A stretch of 64,000 bases of DNA from Maribacter algarum (ex Zhang et al. 2020) (GTDB taxonomy: Bacteria; Bacteroidota; Bacteroidia; Flavobacteriales; Flavobacteriaceae): the NCBI RefSeq assembly GCF_005885635.1, contig NZ_VATY01000001.1:1550001-1614000 (forward strand), read 5' to 3'. The notes under the pieces were generated by a model. It was not told the origin of the DNA. It did no database searches and saw nothing but the letters and a program-made list of their open reading frames with translations. Position numbers and translations under genes: made by a program. This document shows positions 1 to 8,501 of the stretch, piece by piece; the first letter of the stretch is position 1, and each line of letters starts with the position of its first letter.

Positions 1-360
1 AGCACCGTAGTTAGGGAAATTGAGAACTTGTTACCGAAGGTTACGATTAAGAATTACATGAAAAAGTTGGTAAAGAAGGAAGCCGAAGATAAATTGAAAA
101 AGATTGATTTTAAACAATCCGACTTCGAGAAAGTAGGAATTGCTAAATTTTATATGGATAATTTTAAAGAGGCAGGAATACCTGTTAGTAAGCAAAGAAA
201 ATTTAAGCCTGATGGTAAATCTGAAACTTTGAATAGTACGTATAAAACAGGCCTTTGCGATTTTTTTCTGAATTCCAATATTAGTTATGAGGAACTTATA
301 TTGAATAACCCTAAACTTGACCAAATACTTGGAAACTTATATGATTTCATCGAAAACTAA
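1..360 (+). CDS. hypothetical protein, 3' part only
   Basis: The frame is open from the first base of the window to a stop at 358-360, so this is the C-terminal part of a gene that begins outside; about 119 residues are visible. The protein is lysine-rich and soluble, with no membrane segment or signal peptide. I recognise no domain. A segment with the pattern GIAKFYMDNFKEAG, followed by a basic stretch and an acidic helical C-terminus, could be a small DNA-binding or regulatory fold, but that is a guess. A short G+C-rich inverted repeat follows the stop codon. Confidence 0.5.
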   Translation, partial: STVVREIENLLPKVTIKNYMKKLVKKEAEDKLKKIDFKQSDFEKVGIAKFYMDNFKEAGIPVSKQRKFKPDGKSETLNSTYKTGLCDFFLNSNISYEELILNNPKLDQILGNLYDFIEN

Positions 361-384
361 ACCCTACCAAAAAGGCAGGGTCCA
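359..384 (+). terminator. weak hairpin after the left-edge gene
   Basis: The arms ACCCTACC and GGCAGGGT face each other across five A residues, with one A/C mismatch. No clear T run follows on the plus strand, so terminator activity is uncertain. Confidence 0.3.
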
Positions 385-411
385 ATATCTATAAGCGAAG
401 CGGTCTAAAAT

Positions 412-1014
412 CTAATACCTACTCCCATCATGTTTCCCTTTTTCCCAACCGTGTTTTCCTAAATATTGGTCGCCACTTTCAACAGCACCTTCTTCGATAG
501 ATGTTCCCATGGAGTCATTCCAACGATTCAAATATCCGAATAAAGAAATCACACCAAGCATTTCTACAATTTCACCTTCATTCCAATGTTCGTATAAACG
601 CGCTTTGATTTCAGCATCTACGCCATTTGGAACTTGTGAAGCTTGTAAAGAAAAATCCAAAGCAGCACGTTCTGCTTCTGAAAACGCAGGGTGGGTTCGG
701 TACTCCCAAATATTATCCAATTGTTCTTGTTCAGCTCCGTAACGTTCCGCGGCACGAATGGCGTGTGCTTGACAATAGCGACATCCTGTAGCATTACTAC
801 TTACCCAGGCAATCATACGTTTTAAGGCTGAAGTCACACGACCTTCATTAGCCATCACTGCCTTGTTTAAATTTATAAAAGCTTTTGAAATGGCAGGGCG
901 GTGTTGCATTGTCAATACCGAATTCGGGCAAAACCCTAGGGTTTCATTAAAGAATTTGGCCAGTTCTGCAGTTTCAGGACTATGACTTGAATCAAGCGGA
1001 TTTACTAAGGGCAT
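412..1014 (-). CDS. AhpD-like / carboxymuconolactone decarboxylase family protein
   Basis: This 200-residue protein has the alkylhydroperoxidase D-type helical fold signature: Cys78-Arg-Tyr-Cys81 followed by His84. That is the CxxC...H active site used in thiol-based peroxide reduction by AhpD relatives. The length and the N-terminal segment (LGFCPNS, then helices) match the 'peroxidase-related enzyme' branch rather than the short decarboxylases. It is divergently transcribed from osmC, another peroxide-defence protein, which supports an oxidative-stress role. It is cytoplasmic. The physiological substrate cannot be read from sequence. Confidence 0.8.
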   Translation of the reverse strand: MPLVNPLDSSHSPETAELAKFFNETLGFCPNSVLTMQHRPAISKAFINLNKAVMANEGRVTSALKRMIAWVSSNATGCRYCQAHAIRAAERYGAEQEQLDNIWEYRTHPAFSEAERAALDFSLQASQVPNGVDAEIKARLYEHWNEGEIVEMLGVISLFGYLNRWNDSMGTSIEEGAVESGDQYLGKHGWEKGKHDGSRY

Positions 1015-1043
1015 ATTGTAAATTTTTTAAGTAGTTTTTATCT

Positions 1044-1051
1044 TACTTTTG
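1044..1051 (+). promoter_or_regulatory. flavobacterial -7 box upstream of osmC
   Basis: TACTTTTG fits the Bacteroidota -7 consensus TAnnTTTG and lies 24 bases before the OsmC start codon at 1076. Confidence 0.5.
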
Positions 1052-1075
1052 TGAACACACAAGAAACGAAAATTT

Positions 1076-1504
1076 ATGGCGACTACAAATCATATTATGA
1101 CGAAATGGCTAGGAAATATGGCCTTTGAAAGTAATAACCCTTCAGGGCATAATTTTAAAATCGATATTGCGAAAGAAGACGGTGGCGATAGCAGTGGATT
1201 TCGACCGAAAGCTTTGATGCTTTCTTCCCTTGCTGGGTGTTCTGGACTAGACGTTGCATCTTTAATGAAGAAGATGAAATTGGAGGTGGAAGAGTTTACT
1301 ATTGAAACAATCGCCAATCTTACGGATGAACATCCTAAGTTTTATGACAAAGTGGTTATCGAATACCATTTTCATGGAAAAAATCTTGAAGAGAAGAAGC
1401 TACAAAGAGCGGTGGATTTATCTATTGAAAAGTACTGCGGCGTAATGGAAATGTTTCGCCAGTTTGCAGAGCTTGATATCAAAACCATTTTTCATTACAA
1501 CTAG
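1076..1504 (+). CDS. OsmC family peroxiredoxin-like protein
   Basis: This 142-residue cytoplasmic protein has the OsmC/Ohr layout. The first cysteine (Cys55) lies in the LAGCSGLDV helix and the second (Cys111) in a KYCGVM helix, the pair that reduces organic hydroperoxides in this family. The length is normal for short OsmC proteins. It is preceded by a good -7 box and followed 10 bases later by an alpha/beta hydrolase on the same strand. Whether it is a true hydroperoxide reductase or the less characterised YhfA-like branch cannot be told. Confidence 0.85.
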   Translation: MATTNHIMTKWLGNMAFESNNPSGHNFKIDIAKEDGGDSSGFRPKALMLSSLAGCSGLDVASLMKKMKLEVEEFTIETIANLTDEHPKFYDKVVIEYHFHGKNLEEKKLQRAVDLSIEKYCGVMEMFRQFAELDIKTIFHYN

Positions 1505-1514
1505 TTGAAGTTGA

Positions 1515-2399
1515 ATGGAATTTGTAAGAACACCTTCGAAGCGTTTTGAAAACCTGCCTGGTTTTGATTTTAAAGAAAACTATGTGCAGTTTCAAGATAT
1601 GCAAATGCACTATTTGGATGAGGGTTCGGGGAAGGTAATTTTAGCATTACATGGCGAACCTAGCTGGTGTTTCTTATATCGAAAATTCATACCTGAATTA
1701 GAAAGTTACCGCTTTATTGCCCCTGATTTTTTTGGTTTTGGAAAATCAGATAAACCGACTCAAACCAAAGACTATAGTTATGAATTCCATTTAAAGACAT
1801 TGACTCATTTTTGTGAGAAGCTAGAGCTTAAGGATATTACTTTGGTCGTTCAAGATTGGGGAGGTTTATTGGGTCTCGGCCTACTTGGTCAGCACCCAGA
1901 TTGGTTTAAGAGAGTAGTGATTATGAATACCTTTTTACCCATAGGAAAACCTCTAAAATTACCATTTAGAATCTGGCAGTGGTTCGCCAAATATCATCCG
2001 TCGATTCCTGTGAGTGGCATTATTAAATATGCTAGTTATACTAATCTTTCGAAAGAGGTTTTAAGTGCCTATGACGCTCCTTTTCCAAATAAAAAATATA
2101 AGGCCGGCGCAAGAATTTTTCCTTCATTAGTACCAAGCAAGAAGAATGACCCTTCGGTAAAGTATCTTAAAAAGGCAAGAGAGGTTTTAACCAATTGGAA
2201 TAAACCAGCATTGGTATTATTTTCAGATAAAGACAAAGTGTTAGGAGGTTTGGAAAAGTTCTTTTATAAATTAATTCCGACGGCTAATGATCAGCAAAAA
2301 ATTATAATCAAAGATGCCGGACATTTTTTGCAGGAGGAAAAGGGCGAGGAGATTGCTAGGTATATTGATGCGTTTATAAAAAGGGAATTAGAAGTATAA
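1515..2399 (+). CDS. haloalkane dehalogenase-like alpha/beta hydrolase
   Basis: The 294-residue protein has an alpha/beta-hydrolase core with HGEPSW at 46-51 (oxyanion region), nucleophile Asp114 in VVQDWGG, acid near Asp240 in DKDKVLGG and His270 in DAGHF. The tryptophan directly after the nucleophile and the HGEP(S/T)W motif are hallmarks of subfamily I haloalkane dehalogenases, where that tryptophan helps bind the leaving halide. A cap domain lies between the nucleophile and the acid. The role would be hydrolytic removal of halogen from short haloalkanes, but other ester-type substrates are possible. It starts 10 bases after osmC and ends just before recJ. Confidence 0.8.
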   Translation: MEFVRTPSKRFENLPGFDFKENYVQFQDMQMHYLDEGSGKVILALHGEPSWCFLYRKFIPELESYRFIAPDFFGFGKSDKPTQTKDYSYEFHLKTLTHFCEKLELKDITLVVQDWGGLLGLGLLGQHPDWFKRVVIMNTFLPIGKPLKLPFRIWQWFAKYHPSIPVSGIIKYASYTNLSKEVLSAYDAPFPNKKYKAGARIFPSLVPSKKNDPSVKYLKKAREVLTNWNKPALVLFSDKDKVLGGLEKFFYKLIPTANDQQKIIIKDAGHFLQEEKGEEIARYIDAFIKRELEV

Positions 2400-2408
2400 T
2401 CATTTAGA

Positions 2409-4097
2409 ATGCGCTGGACTATAAAACCAAAACCTGAACAAAAAGAAATTGACCGCCTGGCCTCGGAGCTAAAGATCGATTCTTTGGTTGCGCATTTATT
2501 GTTACAAAGAGGAATTTCGACCTATGAAACGGCAAAAAAGTTCTTCCGTCCGCAACTTTCTGATTTGCATGATCCTTTTTTGATGAAGGATATGGATGTT
2601 GCCGTTGCCCGAATTGAAACTGCAATAGCTGAAGGTGAAAACATCCTAGTGTATGGCGATTATGACGTAGACGGAACGACATCCGTAGCGTTGGTTTCTT
2701 CCTATCTTTTAAGCTTTTACCCTAATGTGGCTACATATATTCCGGACAGATATGGAGAAGGTTACGGCGTTTCTTATCAAGGAATCGATTTTGCAGAAGA
2801 CAATGATTTTTCACTGATTATTGCTTTAGATTGTGGCGTAAAGGCGATTGACAAAGTAACGTATGCCCAAGAGAAACAAATTGATTTTATTATTTGTGAC
2901 CACCACCGTCCTGGAGATAGTTTGCCGGAAGCCGTTGCTGTTTTAGATCCTAAGCGTGATGATTGTGAATATCCCTATGATGAGCTTTGTGGTTGCGGAG
3001 TTGGTTTTAAATTGATTCAAGCTTTGGCTTCACAACATGAAGAAACGATTGATGATTTGATTCCCTATTTAGATTTGGTGGCAACTGCTATCGGTGCTGA
3101 CATTGTCCCCATAACAGGAGAAAATCGAATATTGGCCTATCACGGACTAAAGGTTATCAACTCCAATCCGAGAATTGGGTTTAAAGCAATTATCAATCAA
3201 ACAAAAAAACCGATTCTTACGATTACCGATGTGGTTTTTATCATCGCCCCGCGTATCAATGCGGCTGGACGTATGAAGCATGGGCAACATGCCGTAAATC
3301 TATTGACCGAAACGGATATAGATCAGGCAACCAAGTTTGCCGCGGGCATAGAAAAATATAATATCGACCGTAGGAGTCTTGACAAAGAAATTACGCAAGA
3401 GGCCCTTGCCCAAATTCAGCAAAATAAGGAAGAAGAAGGATTCACATCTGTCGTTTACAAAGACTCGTGGCACAAAGGGGTTATAGGTATTGTAGCCTCC
3501 AGATTGACGGAAACCTATTATCGCCCAACTTTGGTGTTTACCAAAAGTGGAGATAAATTGGCGGCTTCGGCTCGTTCCGTGAAAGGATTTGACGTGTATA
3601 ATGCCCTAAAGGGATGTTCTGATTACATAGAGCAATTTGGAGGACATAAATATGCCGCAGGGCTAACCTTGCTAGAAGAACAGTATGGTAATTTTAAACA
3701 TCAATTTGAAAAAGTAGTTTCCGAAACCATTGACCCAAACTTGCTTACTCCAGAAATTGCAGTGGACATGACCATAGAAGTAAAAGACATCACCCCTAAA
3801 TTAATGCGGATTTTAAAACAGTTTGCTCCGTTTGGTCCAGGAAATATGACACCCGTTTTTATGGCGGAAAACCTTCAAGATTCTGGTTATGCGAAAGGCG
3901 TGGGGCAAGATGGTGCACACCTTAAACTTGCCGTTACTCAAGATGGCTGGGGACCCATAGGAGGTATAGGTTTTAATTTGGGAGATAAACTTCCGTTGAT
4001 CATTAATCGAAAGACCTTTGATGCGGTTTTCTCATTAGATGAAAACGAGTGGCAGGGCAATGTGAGTTTGCAATTGAAGTTAAAAGATTTGAAATGA
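2409..4097 (+). CDS. recJ: single-stranded-DNA-specific exonuclease RecJ
   Basis: This 562-residue protein is the 5'-3' ssDNA exonuclease of the DHH superfamily, used in recombination and mismatch or base-excision repair. Visible motifs are GDYDVDGTTS (83-92), the aspartate in ALDCG (141), DHH (164-166), and the C-terminal DHHA1 region with GGHKYAAG, followed by an OB-fold segment. The length matches bacterial RecJ. It ends with an ATGA overlap with the following VOC gene, so the two are translationally coupled. Confidence 0.95.
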   Translation: MRWTIKPKPEQKEIDRLASELKIDSLVAHLLLQRGISTYETAKKFFRPQLSDLHDPFLMKDMDVAVARIETAIAEGENILVYGDYDVDGTTSVALVSSYLLSFYPNVATYIPDRYGEGYGVSYQGIDFAEDNDFSLIIALDCGVKAIDKVTYAQEKQIDFIICDHHRPGDSLPEAVAVLDPKRDDCEYPYDELCGCGVGFKLIQALASQHEETIDDLIPYLDLVATAIGADIVPITGENRILAYHGLKVINSNPRIGFKAIINQTKKPILTITDVVFIIAPRINAAGRMKHGQHAVNLLTETDIDQATKFAAGIEKYNIDRRSLDKEITQEALAQIQQNKEEEGFTSVVYKDSWHKGVIGIVASRLTETYYRPTLVFTKSGDKLAASARSVKGFDVYNALKGCSDYIEQFGGHKYAAGLTLLEEQYGNFKHQFEKVVSETIDPNLLTPEIAVDMTIEVKDITPKLMRILKQFAPFGPGNMTPVFMAENLQDSGYAKGVGQDGAHLKLAVTQDGWGPIGGIGFNLGDKLPLIINRKTFDAVFSLDENEWQGNVSLQLKLKDLK

Positions 4098-4480
4098 GAA
4101 TCGAACACATTGCCATTTGGGTTTCTGACATTGAAAATATGCGAAGTTTTTACGAGCACTATTTTGATGCCCAATCAGGAGAAAAATATGTGAACGATAA
4201 GAAGAACTTTACTTCTTATTTTCTGAGTTTTAAGGAAGGTTCGCGACTTGAACTGATGCACAAACCAGAGATATTGACTTCAGATCGTCTTGAAAAGGAA
4301 TACTTGGGATTAATTCATTTTGCGATTTCAGTTGGGTCCAAAGAGAGGGTCAATTTCCTTACTGAAAAGTTAAGGAAAGATGGCTTTAGAATTGTTGGCG
4401 AGCCAAGAACAACAGGAGATGGGTACTATGAAAGTGTAGTTTTAGACCCTGAGGGGAATCGAATAGAAATCACGATTTAA
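4094..4480 (+). CDS. VOC family (glyoxalase/bleomycin resistance) protein
   Basis: The start is taken at the ATG of an ATGA overlap with the recJ stop; an upstream in-frame ATG at 4049 would sit inside recJ and is rejected. The 128-residue product begins IEHIAIWVSDIE and ends with SVVLDPEGNRIEITI, which are the paired metal-ligand strands of a vicinal-oxygen-chelate protein. Likely metal ligands are His5, the Glu of the LELMHK strand, a central His (LIHFAIS) and the final Glu. It may be a lactoylglutathione-lyase-like enzyme; the substrate is unknown. Confidence 0.8.
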   Translation: MRIEHIAIWVSDIENMRSFYEHYFDAQSGEKYVNDKKNFTSYFLSFKEGSRLELMHKPEILTSDRLEKEYLGLIHFAISVGSKERVNFLTEKLRKDGFRIVGEPRTTGDGYYESVVLDPEGNRIEITI

Positions 4481-5754
4481 TGTCTAAATCCCTTGACCCC
4501 TACGCTGCCCTCCGATTTCGAGAATTCAATATATTTTTAGCAGCCCGTTTTGCCATGGTATTTGCATGGTCAATGCAGTTTATCGTTATTGAATGGCAAG
4601 TATATTCAATGACAAAAGACCCCTGGTCTTTGGGACTTATTGGACTTATAGAGGTTACTCCCGCGGTCTTGGTGGCACTATTCGCTGGTCACATTGTAGA
4701 TCAAAAGGAAAAACGAAACCTACTGATTAAATGTGTTCTAGGCTTCTCGGTTATCAGTCTCGGGCTTTTTCTATTAAGTGACCCTTCTCTCACATCAGAA
4801 ATAAGTTCAAATGCCATTTTATATTCTATTTATTTTTTAGTTTTTTTGGGAGGAATTGTCCGTGCCTTTATAGGCCCAACTATTTTCTCATTGATTGCTT
4901 TAATCGTTCCTAAAAGGGCCTATCCGAATGCGGCTACATGGAGCAGTACTACTTGGCAAATGGCATCAGTGCTAGGCCCAGCTTTAGCTGGATTTTCAAT
5001 TAGCTTCATTGGCGTTCATTGGTCTATGTGTCTTATACTCGCATTTTCCATCATAGCCCTGATTGCTATTTCACAAATTTCGCGAAAGCCTATTATGAAT
5101 CCGAAAATTGGTGAACCTGTTTTTCAAAGTTTAAAAGAAGGACTAGATTTTGTTTTTGAATCAAAGGCTATTTTTGGAGCCCTAACCTTGGATATGGTTG
5201 CCGTACTTTTCGGTGGAGCTGTTGCCTTGCTTCCTGTTTTTGCCCAAGATATTTTGCAAGTTGGCTCTGTAGGTTTTGGAGTTTTAAGAGCGGCTCCAGC
5301 GGTAGGAGCAGTGATAACCATGGTGGGTTCTACCCGCTTTCCTATTCATAAATATGCAGGAAAAAAACTCCTTTGGGCAGTATTTGGATTTGGGATAAGT
5401 ATTATTGTGTTCGGACTTTCAACTTCCTTTTGGCTATCGGTATTTGCCTTATTTATGAGTGGTGCTTTGGATGGAATTTCAATGGTAATTCGTCAAACCA
5501 TACTGCAATTGAAAACTCCAGATGAAATGCGGGGCAGAGTGGCTTCGGTAAATTCTATTTTTGTGGGTTCTTCAAATGAGCTTGGAGCTTTCGAAAGTGG
5601 AGCAACAGCTAAGCTTATGGGCACAGTTACAGCGGTAGTATTTGGAGGAACAATGACACTTTTGACAGTTGGCTTCACCGCATTTATCTCACCGTCTTTT
5701 CGAAAGCTTGATTTGCAGTCTGCTGTTGAAGAACACGAAGCAACTAGTCCTTAG
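4480..5754 (+). CDS. MFS transporter
   Basis: A 424-residue inner-membrane protein with about 12 hydrophobic segments and the major-facilitator loop signature GHIVDQKEKR between TM2 and TM3. Its start overlaps the VOC stop by one base (TAATG). The overall pattern (short N-terminus with RFREFN, a conserved MRGRVASVNSIF loop in the C-terminal half) resembles the EntS/DHA3-like exporters of drugs or siderophores. The cargo is unknown. It converges on lpxH, with an 11-base overlap of the coding ends. Confidence 0.85.
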   Translation: MSKSLDPYAALRFREFNIFLAARFAMVFAWSMQFIVIEWQVYSMTKDPWSLGLIGLIEVTPAVLVALFAGHIVDQKEKRNLLIKCVLGFSVISLGLFLLSDPSLTSEISSNAILYSIYFLVFLGGIVRAFIGPTIFSLIALIVPKRAYPNAATWSSTTWQMASVLGPALAGFSISFIGVHWSMCLILAFSIIALIAISQISRKPIMNPKIGEPVFQSLKEGLDFVFESKAIFGALTLDMVAVLFGGAVALLPVFAQDILQVGSVGFGVLRAAPAVGAVITMVGSTRFPIHKYAGKKLLWAVFGFGISIIVFGLSTSFWLSVFALFMSGALDGISMVIRQTILQLKTPDEMRGRVASVNSIFVGSSNELGAFESGATAKLMGTVTAVVFGGTMTLLTVGFTAFISPSFRKLDLQSAVEEHEATSP

Positions 5755-6514
5755 GGTATTTCTCCAAAGAAAGTTGTTCGCCATCAAAAACAGCATAGGT
5801 GTAGTAGTTAATCCAATCCCCGAGATTGGTGTATTTTGATTTACCTTCTAATTCGATTTCTAAGGGAAGGTGTCTATGTCCAAAGATAAAATGGTCGTAG
5901 TGTTGGGTTTCCAGTTTTCGTTTGGCATATTGAACCAACCATTCTTTGTCTTCTCCTAAAAATTGCGCATCCTCGTCCCCAGAAATTAATTTGTTCTTTA
6001 CTGAAAAGTATTGTGCCAAACGAACACCCCAATCGGGATGCAACCATCTATACAGCCATTTTGAAACTGGGTTTGTAAATACCTTTTTCATTCGTTTGTA
6101 GCCCTTATCATGAGGCCCTAAACCATCGCCGTGACCTATAAAGAAAGAAACACCGTTGATTTCATATTGCTGAGGTTTGTGAAAGACGGGAATGTTGAGT
6201 TCTTCTTCAAAATAGCCATTCATCCACAAATCATGATTGCCTACGAAATAGTAGATAGGAATACCGGAATCTGAAATTTCCGCCAATTTCCCTAAAGTTC
6301 TGATAAATCCTTTGGGAACAACCGTTTTATATTCCATCCAGAAGTCAAAAAGATCGCCGAGCAGGAATATTGCTCCGGCATCTGTTTTGATTTCATCTAA
6401 CCATGCCACAAACTTTTTTTCTCTAGGACGACTAGCCTCTATAGTAGGAGCACCTAGGTGATTGTCACTAGCAAAATATACATTTTTGCCCTGCGGTATG
6501 TTAATGGTCGTCAT
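5744..6514 (-). CDS. lpxH: UDP-2,3-diacylglucosamine diphosphatase (LpxH-like)
   Basis: A calcineurin-like metallophosphoesterase of 256 residues. The metal-binding motifs appear in order: D17NH19, GDLFDFW (Asp54), GNHDLW, GHGDGLGP and FGHRH. The DFW and HDLWM context matches the Bacteroidota LpxH-type hydrolase, which makes lipid X from UDP-2,3-diacylglucosamine in lipid A synthesis. It acts at the inner face of the cytoplasmic membrane. A generic phosphoesterase of the same fold cannot be fully excluded. Confidence 0.82.
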   Translation of the reverse strand: MTTINIPQGKNVYFASDNHLGAPTIEASRPREKKFVAWLDEIKTDAGAIFLLGDLFDFWMEYKTVVPKGFIRTLGKLAEISDSGIPIYYFVGNHDLWMNGYFEEELNIPVFHKPQQYEINGVSFFIGHGDGLGPHDKGYKRMKKVFTNPVSKWLYRWLHPDWGVRLAQYFSVKNKLISGDEDAQFLGEDKEWLVQYAKRKLETQHYDHFIFGHRHLPLEIELEGKSKYTNLGDWINYYTYAVFDGEQLSLEKYPKD

Positions 6515-6547
6515 TTAGATGTAAAGATAGGAAAAAGCGAAGTTGAC

Positions 6548-6997
6548 TTAATTATCTGATGCGAACCACTCAGCAAATGAGGTATCAGTTTCTTGTAATT
6601 TCAAAGAATGAAGCGTAATATTTTGAGGTAATCTAGCCTTTATTTTATCAGCAAAATCAATTACCATGTTCTCACTAGTTGGCTGATAATTGGCTAAAAT
6701 TACGTTATGCCCACGTTCTGTCAATTCTTTGGCAAGTTCAATATGCGGTGTGTTTTTATTAAAAACGGTAGCATGATCAAACTGGTCTACGATTTCTTCT
6801 TTTACGATTTTCTTCAAATCGCTAAAATCAATGACCATTCCTAATTTAACATGAGATGTATCGGTAATAGGGGTTCCAATTACAGTTACCGAAAGCTTAT
6901 AACTATGCCCATGCACATTTCTGCATTTGCCATCGTAGCCATAAAGGGCATGACCAGTCTCAAAATTGAATTGCTTGGTAATTCTAATATTGCTCAT
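6548..6997 (-). CDS. queD: 6-carboxy-5,6,7,8-tetrahydropterin synthase QueD
   Basis: A 149-residue PTPS-family enzyme. The zinc ligands His16, His29 and His31 and the catalytic Cys25 are seen in FETGHALYGYDGKCRNVHGHSY, read in pieces from 12 to 33. VIDFSDLK and a FDHATVFN stretch follow, and a Glu (LQETDTSF) sits near the C-terminus. In Bacteroidota this enzyme opens the queuosine/7-deazaguanine pathway from dihydroneopterin triphosphate. It lies 34 bases downstream of lpxH in reading order reversed, so a minus-strand operon queD-lpxH is plausible. Confidence 0.88.
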   Translation of the reverse strand: MSNIRITKQFNFETGHALYGYDGKCRNVHGHSYKLSVTVIGTPITDTSHVKLGMVIDFSDLKKIVKEEIVDQFDHATVFNKNTPHIELAKELTERGHNVILANYQPTSENMVIDFADKIKARLPQNITLHSLKLQETDTSFAEWFASDN

Positions 6998-7067
6998 GAT
7001 AAAATCTTGAGCGGCAAAGGTAGGAATTCTTTGAAGGGAAACTAAATATTATGCTGAGTTGTAAACC

Positions 7068-7499
7068 TTAATCGATAGTGATAACTGCGTCACCTAAAGT
7101 AATGCTCACATGACAACAATCAGTGTCGATGACATACTCAGCTTCGGCTATTTTTTCATCATTGATGAAACCCCGAAAAAGAATAGTCCTTTTGGTATTT
7201 TGATTTTCAAAAACAAATGAATCATCATAGAGGGGGTATTGACCACTTTGTCTTGCCATTTGAAAATCATCAAAAGTAATAGCGGGAGTAAGATCTTCGG
7301 ATGTCTTTGAATCGATTACCTCAAAACGATCTAGCGGTATTAATACCCCATCAGTATCCTTTACGGTTACTACTAGGGAAATAAAAATCTCAGTACAGGC
7401 AACTTCCGTACAATCTAAAGCATCTGGATTAAAGTCATCATTATCCTTGCAATTCATTAGAAGCAAAGGAAAAATACTAAAAAGAAATAGCTTTTTCAT
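7068..7499 (-). CDS. putative lipoprotein of unknown function
   Basis: This 143-residue protein has a lipoprotein signal peptide: positive MKK, a hydrophobic core, and lipobox LLMNC with the cysteine at 17, followed by KDNDD. That acidic start is typical of surface-directed Bacteroidota lipoproteins. The mature part is beta-rich with three further cysteines (two adjacent ones near the C-terminus). I recognise no named domain. It is on the same strand as queD. Confidence 0.7.
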   Translation of the reverse strand: MKKLFLFSIFPLLLMNCKDNDDFNPDALDCTEVACTEIFISLVVTVKDTDGVLIPLDRFEVIDSKTSEDLTPAITFDDFQMARQSGQYPLYDDSFVFENQNTKRTILFRGFINDEKIAEAEYVIDTDCCHVSITLGDAVITID

Positions 7500-7548
7500 C
7501 TGAAAGAGAGATGCAATTTAAGCCGGGAGTTGCGTTAAAGGTTCGATT

Positions 7549-7662
7549 TTAACGTTTGAACTTCCGTCTCGAGCGAACACGATTTACAAAGTAAATAACA
7601 ACTACGAAGAGCGCTAGAATAGGAAAGACAAGATCTCCGTTTAAAAAACTTAAGATATCCAT
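7549..7662 (-). CDS. small single-pass membrane protein, 37 residues
   Basis: An ATG at 7662-7660 opens a 37-codon frame ending TAA at 7551-7549. The product starts MDILSFLNGD, has one hydrophobic helix (roughly 11-27, LVFPILALFVVVIYFVN) and ends in a strongly basic tail RVRSRRKFKR. This fits a small inner-membrane protein with a cytoplasmic basic tail. It lies alone between the lipoprotein and the enoyl-CoA hydratase gene. Function is unknown; the organised topology, not homology, is the evidence. Confidence 0.5.
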   Translation of the reverse strand: MDILSFLNGDLVFPILALFVVVIYFVNRVRSRRKFKR

Positions 7663-7712
7663 GTTACTAAATAATTGAGTTAGGAAATTAGAACGAAAAA
7701 TAGTGAGGCTTA

Positions 7713-8480
7713 TTATTTCTTGAATTTAGATAGTGCATTTCTGGTAAACTCCGAGAGCACTAATTTTCCCGTAATTGCAGCGCGCTCGACCAATAAGGTA
7801 TCCCAATGTGAAGTGTCTTTCCAAAGCACTTTTTTCCATTCTGCCAAAGCTTCTGGATTATAAGATGATAGCTTTTCGGTAAAGAACTCCAAATCTTTAT
7901 CTAGTTCTTTTAGGCTATCGAACACTCGTGAAAACAAGCCTTTTTCTTGTGCCCAATAGGCATTTTTCCATTCGGACGGAGAGAGCGATAGTTCTGAAAT
8001 AGCTGCCGTTCCGATTTTACGTTCAACAGCGGGTTCAATGACTAAAGGAGCAATACCGATGGTCAATTCCGATAGTCGAATCGAAGCATCTACAGAAGCG
8101 AACACATAATCACAGGCTGAGGCTAAACCAACACCGCCGCCAACTGTTTTTCCTTGAATCCGACCTACCATGACCTTTTTACAAGTACGCATCGCATTGA
8201 TGACATTTGCGAATCCGCTAAAGAATATTTTGCCTTCTTCTAAATTAGAAACCGCCATCAATTCATCGAAAGAAGCCCCAGCACAAAAGGCTCCATCTCC
8301 TTCGGATTTTAGAACGATTACCGATATATCCGGATTTTCAGAAAGTTTATGAAGTTCAGCAGTAAGTCGGTCTAAAAGTTCAGCCACAAAAGAATTACTT
8401 GCTGGATGGCCAAATTCTATTGTGGCAACTTTGCCTTGTATGTTGGTATATAAACTTCCGTTTGCTCTATCAGTTCCCAT
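7713..8480 (-). CDS. enoyl-CoA hydratase/isomerase family protein
   Basis: A 255-residue crotonase-fold protein. The oxyanion-hole segments are visible as FCAGASFDELM and GKTVGGGVGLASACD, the usual acyl-CoA binding motifs. It likely acts on an acyl-CoA thioester in the cytoplasm. The catalytic glutamate pair of classical hydratases is not clearly both present, so isomerase or lyase activity is equally possible. It reads in the same direction as the following MATE gene (start 22 bases beyond the MATE stop). Confidence 0.8.
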   Translation of the reverse strand: MGTDRANGSLYTNIQGKVATIEFGHPASNSFVAELLDRLTAELHKLSENPDISVIVLKSEGDGAFCAGASFDELMAVSNLEEGKIFFSGFANVINAMRTCKKVMVGRIQGKTVGGGVGLASACDYVFASVDASIRLSELTIGIAPLVIEPAVERKIGTAAISELSLSPSEWKNAYWAQEKGLFSRVFDSLKELDKDLEFFTEKLSSYNPEALAEWKKVLWKDTSHWDTLLVERAAITGKLVLSEFTRNALSKFKK

Positions 8481-8501
8481 GCAATAGTATTTTGCTCAAA
8501 A

